Assembly (NCBI GenBank): GCA_947174085.1
Contig: CAMWHN010000012.1
Span: 1 to 19,063, forward strand
Length of the DNA: 19,063 nt
Reading direction: 5' to 3'
DNA from: an uncultured Ruminococcus sp.
GTDB lineage: Bacteria > Bacillota > Clostridia > Oscillospirales > Ruminococcaceae
This document shows positions 14,467-19,063 of the stretch, piece by piece; within the stretch, counting starts at the first letter, position 1, and each line of letters begins with the position of its first letter. The notes under the pieces were generated by a model. The model searched no databases and was not told the DNA's origin. It was given only the letters and a program-made list of their open reading frames with translations. The position numbers were made by a program, and so were the translations under genes.

Positions 14467-17400
14467 TTATTTAAAATTGTCAAAACTCAGATAGACATTG
14501 CCATAAATCACAATTGGTTCATTATGACCTGTCTGCTTGTTGTACATACTGCTTTTGATATAACATCTGCCCGGCTTCATGAACTGTAATTTTTCCGGAC
14601 TGACCCGGAGTGTTCTGGCTGCATCTTCTCTGGAACTGTCGGTTGGTTCAAAGAAAATCAGTGTATCTGCCTGTAAAAGAGGCGTAAGGCAGCCGGAACC
14701 TTTGGAAATAAAGTTCTGTGTTGCGGCGAATAATGCTGCCTGATATTTACGGCTTTCCCTCATAATACTGTCAATCGGACTGCCATTAGAAGTATTCATG
14801 GACTGGATTTCATCGATATAGATATCAAGATATTTATTCTGATGCTCCATCTGATAGTACATTAGGGAAGCGAGCAGCATATCGGCTATCTGACTGCTGC
14901 TTGATTTTCCAAAGAAATTTTTCATCGAAATAACAATGATTTCTTTTGAATCCTGAAAGAGCTCTCCCCAGCCGGTCTGGGGCAGGCAGTCTGATTCAAG
15001 ACTATCAAACAGATCAATCAGTTTCTCAAACAGATTCTGTGCAGCAGTATCTTTGTATTCTTCCAGATCATTCAGAATCGGCATATAATCAAAATGATAT
15101 GCAGAAAAATCATCAGGAATAAGTTTGGAGAGAGTATTGCTTAAAATTCGTTTTTGTTTGAGAGTGAGGTCAGTAATGGGGGAAGCAATCACAAATTTGA
15201 GAAGATTGCGTAATTCTGTCCTGGTTGTGCAGTTTCTTGTGTCAAACAGATTGACAGGAATTCCATCTTGTTCCATATGATAATAACTGACGTGCTGAGT
15301 AACAATTTCTTCTGAAAGATGCTTGCTCAGTTCTGATTCGCTAAAGGAATCGCTCATATCAATTACCACACAGCGATGCCCCAGAGAAAAGGATTCGTAA
15401 AGCTGATTGCTCATAAATACCGTTTTACCTCTTCCGGATTTCCCCGTAGTAAAGCTGTGATTGTTTTCTTTCTGACCAGGCGATTGATTTTTTCCGGAAA
15501 CTCTTCCGTCTGAAAGCCGGAGCAGATGTCGGAAATTTTCTGTAGGTTCTTCACTGAAAAGGAAATCCTGATTGCGGAGATTTTCCACGATTTCAGTGTT
15601 GTTATCCGTCAGTAGGCGAATGTCATCCTTGATATAGTAAAAACTATAGAGATTTAATATATTGGGAGTTCCGGAAGAATCATATACCGTGATTGTGCGC
15701 TGATTCTTCTTATTGGCTTTCAGAAGCTCCTGTTCTTTCAGAGCTTTGATGATCTGCGTCTCGCTCTGAGTAGTTGTCATTTCCGGAAGAAAGAGATTAC
15801 TGATGGTCTGTATCTCCATGGAGAATGTATTGTTCTTTTTGATGATGGTATTTGTGTCAGGTTCAAAATTCATGGAAGAATCAAGTTCCACAATGTGAAT
15901 GCCCTTTGCAATCAGTTTGTTCAGGAGGGAAGTAAATTCATTCAGGACAGCATTTGGAGAACTGGTCTGTGATTTCTTATTTTTCCTGAAACATTCACCA
16001 AGGGAATGAAGCATCATTTCAAAACAGTCTGCTGTACCTCCAATTGTTGTGAGCATAAATCCGACTGTTGTGCTGAGAATCGTATAGGTGACAGCATCGT
16101 TATCCGTCATATAAGAGGGGATAGATTGTTTTGCCATAGAGACTATCTGTTGAAGAAGTGCCTTATCATCCTGATAGTTTGCCAGAAGATGATGGATGAT
16201 ATAGGAATCTATTGTAGTGTTTCCAGCGGAAAGGAACTCAGCTGTTTTTTCATCACATAAAAGGTCATCCAGTGTGAGCGTCCAGTAGCTGTCATCCGGC
16301 AGGTGATAAGCTGCTGCATTGGAACAGAGTGCGACATTGTAGGGATTCTTGTTCGGTTCTGAAACTGAGCGGATAAAATTCTGATAGATGATATCCAGCT
16401 TTTCGATTCGTTTCTTTTCGTTGTCAGCGATGGAGGTTTCTGCAATAAGAATTGTTTCATCTTTGGCATAAGCAAAAGCAGAGTCAATCTCATGTTTGGA
16501 AGAATTGAATGAAAGACAGCCAGGGACATCCCGGTGATAAGTTTTGAGGAATCTGGCAGCAACAGCCGGAAGGCTGCGGCAGTTTTCTTTTTGTAGAATC
16601 AGCATCTGATTGAATACAAGCCCAAACTCTGCAAAGATACTTGCCATAAGACCAGCAAGTCTGTAAGCATGAAGCAAAAGCAGCTGACACAAAAAAATCG
16701 GTTTGCCGTCTGAATCTATCAGCCGGAGTGCTTTAAAAGCCTCATCTTTGGTAACATCCGGGAGTGGGAACTGTTTGTTGAGCAGATTCTTCGGGAGCAG
16801 TTTCATCAGATCGTTTTCTTCTATCGGATAGGACTGCACCGTAATAAAAGAAAGTCCAGTCTTCTCATCCCAGTAGAAACCAGGGAAATCATGGATAATC
16901 AGTGGGGGCTTGGACATCATCGTTGTCTGGATGGCATGATAAAGATACTGATTAGCAAGTGTCTTAGGGCAGGCAGACATCAGAATCAGGTCTTTGAAAT
17001 AGGGAAGAAGCTTCTGCTGCTGGAGAGCTTCAATTGGAACATAGGCTTTGCAGACAGGAGCATTCTGTTCATTGGTAGATGAATTAGAGCAGGGTTGGTA
17101 ATGAATCAGAAGAAAGACATCAAATTGTGAACCGTTCTGAATAAACATACATTCTTTTTTGAGAATGAAATTATAACAGATAGCGATCCGTTTGTGGCTG
17201 CTTTTTATGGCGGAATTGAGACCGTATTCATCTGTAACGAAACAGGTCTGCATTTGTTCTTTCTGCGATTTCAGATTGCCAATTTGTGCCTGAAGATTCA
17301 TAATCACCTGATTTAAGGCAAGATTCTGCTGATAGAGATTGTTCGCCTGCATCTGAGAGTCATTTGCGGCTTGAACTGCCTGATTGTAGGTATTCATGTC

Positions 17401-17541
17401 TACTGATGGGGGCTGATATGGATTATTTGTCAGCATTTGGGGAGCATTGAAATTTTGAGGTGCCTGAATGGAAGCATGCATATCTGCTAAAGGATTAGGC
17501 ATCCCATTGAAATATACCTCCTCAAAATCGAAACCACTCAT
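14467..17541 (-). CDS. HerA/VirB4-type P-loop ATPase with a large unknown N-terminal region
   Basis: The 1024-aa protein has a C-terminal motor: TTGKSGRGKT (698-707, Walker A), CVVIDMSDS after it, YLDIYIDEIQ (904-912, Walker B), RKYQAALFAATQN (931-943) and a C-terminal strand region. This fits the HerA/FtsK/VirB4 superfamily of DNA-pumping or conjugation ATPases. Residues 1-70 are rich in Asn, Gln and Pro; 72-97 look like a short coiled coil. The central part (about 280-400) has alternating strands and helices ending in DETILIAET, resembling a P-loop domain that lost its Walker A. No membrane segment is seen. AAGGAGG precedes ATG 17541, with a good promoter upstream. No other recognisable transfer gene is in view, so a conjugation role (VirB4/TraE) is likely but unproven; a defence-type HerA ATPase is the alternative. 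Confidence 0.8.
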   Translation of the reverse strand: MSGFDFEEVYFNGMPNPLADMHASIQAPQNFNAPQMLTNNPYQPPSVDMNTYNQAVQAANDSQMQANNLYQQNLALNQVIMNLQAQIGNLKSQKEQMQTCFVTDEYGLNSAIKSSHKRIAICYNFILKKECMFIQNGSQFDVFLLIHYQPCSNSSTNEQNAPVCKAYVPIEALQQQKLLPYFKDLILMSACPKTLANQYLYHAIQTTMMSKPPLIIHDFPGFYWDEKTGLSFITVQSYPIEENDLMKLLPKNLLNKQFPLPDVTKDEAFKALRLIDSDGKPIFLCQLLLLHAYRLAGLMASIFAEFGLVFNQMLILQKENCRSLPAVAARFLKTYHRDVPGCLSFNSSKHEIDSAFAYAKDETILIAETSIADNEKKRIEKLDIIYQNFIRSVSEPNKNPYNVALCSNAAAYHLPDDSYWTLTLDDLLCDEKTAEFLSAGNTTIDSYIIHHLLANYQDDKALLQQIVSMAKQSIPSYMTDNDAVTYTILSTTVGFMLTTIGGTADCFEMMLHSLGECFRKNKKSQTSSPNAVLNEFTSLLNKLIAKGIHIVELDSSMNFEPDTNTIIKKNNTFSMEIQTISNLFLPEMTTTQSETQIIKALKEQELLKANKKNQRTITVYDSSGTPNILNLYSFYYIKDDIRLLTDNNTEIVENLRNQDFLFSEEPTENFRHLLRLSDGRVSGKNQSPGQKENNHSFTTGKSGRGKTVFMSNQLYESFSLGHRCVVIDMSDSFSESELSKHLSEEIVTQHVSYYHMEQDGIPVNLFDTRNCTTRTELRNLLKFVIASPITDLTLKQKRILSNTLSKLIPDDFSAYHFDYMPILNDLEEYKDTAAQNLFEKLIDLFDSLESDCLPQTGWGELFQDSKEIIVISMKNFFGKSSSSQIADMLLASLMYYQMEHQNKYLDIYIDEIQSMNTSNGSPIDSIMRESRKYQAALFAATQNFISKGSGCLTPLLQADTLIFFEPTDSSREDAARTLRVSPEKLQFMKPGRCYIKSSMYNKQTGHNEPIVIYGNVYLSFDNFK

Positions 17542-17572
17542 GATAGAGTCCTCCTTGAAAGTTAAAATATTT

Positions 17573-17589
17573 GCACAGTGGAGCTGTGC
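17573..17589. promoter_or_regulatory. Inverted repeat near the ATPase transcription start
   Basis: GCACAG (17573-17578) and CTGTGC (17584-17589) with a 5-bp centre lie just downstream of the minus-strand -10 box. It could be an operator or an mRNA hairpin. Confidence 0.45.
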
Positions 17590-17597
17590 CTAATTTC

Positions 17598-17626
17598 AAT
17601 ATACCATGTCCCGATGACAATTTCAA
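17598..17626 (-). promoter_or_regulatory. Promoter of the ATPase gene
   Basis: On the minus strand TTGAAA (17626-17621), a 17-nt spacer and TATATT (17603-17598). Spacing is ideal and it lies about 60 bp before the ATG with a strong ribosome site between. Confidence 0.65.
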
Positions 17627-17706
17627 TAGCACGGAACAAAAAATCATCAATGAGTCTGTTTTTTCTAATTCTGTTCATGATAAAACTTGAAATTTGTCAG
17701 AATAGC

Positions 17707-17735
17707 TTGCAATATCAGCAGAGTTATGTTATAAT
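17707..17735 (+). promoter_or_regulatory. Promoter of the divergent gene at 17779
   Basis: TTGCAA (17707-17712), 17-nt spacer, TATAAT (17730-17735). The -10 is consensus. Back to back with the minus-strand promoter 80 bp away. Confidence 0.75.
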
Positions 17736-17778
17736 GACTATATCTGTATTGAGTTTTTACTTGAAAGGATAGAAAATC

Positions 17779-19063
17779 ATGAAAACGAAATCAATCGTCA
17801 GGGAATTATGTATCTGGCTTTTCGGCGATGTCAGTAAAAAGGTTTGTCTAAATGAGCAGTCAGAACATTATCTTCAATTAGTGAAGGATACTATGGTCAG
17901 CACATATCTGAAAAGTGAAGGAAACCTGACTCCGAACAGGACAATTTGCGGTCATATTATGGAGCGGTGCAGGTATCATCTTTACCCTGAAGAGTATAGA
18001 GACAGCCGGAAAGAGTATCTGAAGAAGGAGATTCCAGAATTTGAGGATAGAATCAGACGATATTTTATCATGCTGCTTGCGTTGGATTATGCGAAATTTG
18101 GCGATAAAAATGAAAGTGAGCGTGAGAAAGCATTTGCCTGCACAGAGATTTTTCTTGGTCAGATGCAGGATAGGGAAGAGACTGACCTGAATGAAGTCCG
18201 CAGAGAGATTCAAAAGAAATTCAGGTTAAAGAAAGTCATGCAGTCTTTAAAGAAAAAAACGGATTTTCTTTCAGAGGATGTGATACAATATCACACAATG
18301 ATAGAGCAGATTTATCGACAGATATTTTTTATCGAACAGCTAGCTTTTAGGACAGGAGGAAAATCTGAACTGATGCTGAAAGCACAGTCAAATCAAAATA
18401 TATCTGTTTTAAATTCCTGCATCGGTTTTCTGAAGTGTTTGACACAGGTGGATGAGATGAAAGAAATTCCCATGCATATGAAAGAATTTTATGACGCCCT
18501 GACAAGCGGTCAGGATATTCAGGATGAAGAAAACTGGATAACAACACATTATGATCATGATTCTGATTTGTGGAAGGAAGATAAAATTTATGATATTCTG
18601 ACTGGAGGAGTTCCGAAAGTCGATGCACAGAAATACATTGCGTATATTATTGATTTGATGAGAAGTAGTAAGGAAGAGAAGATGTCAGAAAATTCAAGAC
18701 TGTTTTATGATGAAATCATGCAAAACAAGAATCATTTTTTTGAGGAAAACTGGAAAAGAAGTATGTTCAGCAGAATGATGAAATCAGTATTTAAATCAGT
18801 AAATTATTATCAATTGCTCGCTTATTACTATTTAAATAGTTTATACAAACAGGCTGACTTAGAGCTACAGAAACTGATTGCTCAACTGGAAAAAATAAAA
18901 AATCAATATTATGTAAAGGAAGATGTCATTGCCGTGAAACAGTATATGGCGAATGGTACTACGGAAAAAACGGTTCAAATGGAAGCTGAAATCTTTGCTT
19001 CTCCGGAATATGAAGGCCTGGAGCAATTTCTGTATGATTGTAAGAATTTTATTACCTTTCTTC
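17779..19063 (+). CDS. Unknown helical protein, partial (runs off the window)
   Basis: An open frame of 428 codons with no stop before the window end. GAAAGGA precedes ATG 17779 and a consensus promoter lies 44 bp further up. The product begins MKTKSIVRELCIWLFGD and is soluble, helical and rich in Lys, Glu, Gln and Tyr; heptad-like stretches (LQKLIAQLEKIKNQYY near the visible end) suggest coiled coil. No nuclease, ATPase, relaxase or membrane motif is visible. I do not recognise the family. It is divergent from the HerA/VirB4-like ATPase and probably co-regulated with it through the shared 237-bp intergenic region. Its 3' end and total length are unknown. Confidence 0.8.
   Translation, partial: MKTKSIVRELCIWLFGDVSKKVCLNEQSEHYLQLVKDTMVSTYLKSEGNLTPNRTICGHIMERCRYHLYPEEYRDSRKEYLKKEIPEFEDRIRRYFIMLLALDYAKFGDKNESEREKAFACTEIFLGQMQDREETDLNEVRREIQKKFRLKKVMQSLKKKTDFLSEDVIQYHTMIEQIYRQIFFIEQLAFRTGGKSELMLKAQSNQNISVLNSCIGFLKCLTQVDEMKEIPMHMKEFYDALTSGQDIQDEENWITTHYDHDSDLWKEDKIYDILTGGVPKVDAQKYIAYIIDLMRSSKEEKMSENSRLFYDEIMQNKNHFFEENWKRSMFSRMMKSVFKSVNYYQLLAYYYLNSLYKQADLELQKLIAQLEKIKNQYYVKEDVIAVKQYMANGTTEKTVQMEAEIFASPEYEGLEQFLYDCKNFITFL

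Noticed and set aside
1..19063. CRISPR array or long tandem repeats
   Set aside because: No regularly spaced direct repeats were seen; the only short repeats are TACCCTTA x2 and the intergenic hairpins.

Overview
The window looks like a low-to-moderate GC Clostridia chromosome, most likely a Ruminococcus or Oscillospiraceae relative. The basis is AGGAGG-type ribosome sites on nearly every gene, the protein flavour of the YyaL, tocopherol-cyclase-like and Rieske oxidoreductase genes, and DUF960 next to amidoligases on an integrative element. The genus is an inference. The window is a mosaic of two mobile or accessory regions around a short chromosomal stretch.

Region 1 (1 to about 4523) is the end of a defence-type island. 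It holds a type I restriction subunit HsdR, the unstartable 3' remnant of an HNH endonuclease gene, and a 370-aa protein of unknown family with an RNxxxH motif like that of HEPN ribonucleases. It ends with a strong terminator, and then a 45-bp 3' fragment of an initiator tRNA gene (anticodon loop to CCA) with its own terminator. That fragment is the expected footprint of tyrosine-recombinase integration into a tRNA gene.

Region 2 (about 4660 to 9150) reads as resident chromosome. It contains a YyaL/DUF255 protein that has lost its N-terminus, including the CxxC thioredoxin motif, exactly at a junction carrying two 8-bp direct repeats. A convergent tocopherol-cyclase-like gene, a 59-aa small protein and an FAD oxidoreductase with a C-terminal Rieske domain follow. 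A good promoter and ribosome site at 9033-9091 then start a reading frame that breaks off at the next element.

Region 3 (about 9160 to the window end) is one end of a second integrative element. On the minus strand, reading inward to outward, it has a 1024-aa HerA/VirB4-type ATPase, a DUF960 protein, two tandem 363-aa amidoligases each with three CxxC-CxxC zinc ribbons, a class II glutamine amidotransferase translationally coupled to the second amidoligase, an excisionase and a tyrosine integrase with a perfect terminator. A divergent gene of at least 428 codons, which I do not recognise, starts at 17779 and runs off the window.

The most notable system is the DUF960 - amidoligase - amidoligase - GATase II cassette. 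The domain families predict ATP-dependent amide-bond formation (amidoligase, glutamine-synthetase fold) together with glutamine-amide chemistry (GATase). The zinc ribbons could recruit a protein or nucleic acid target. Amidoligase/GATase neighbourhoods have been described in general terms, but the tandem zinc-ribbon pair on an integrative element next to a HerA-like ATPase has no function I can name. Similar CTGCC/GGCAG hairpins sit ahead of each of the first three genes of the cassette.
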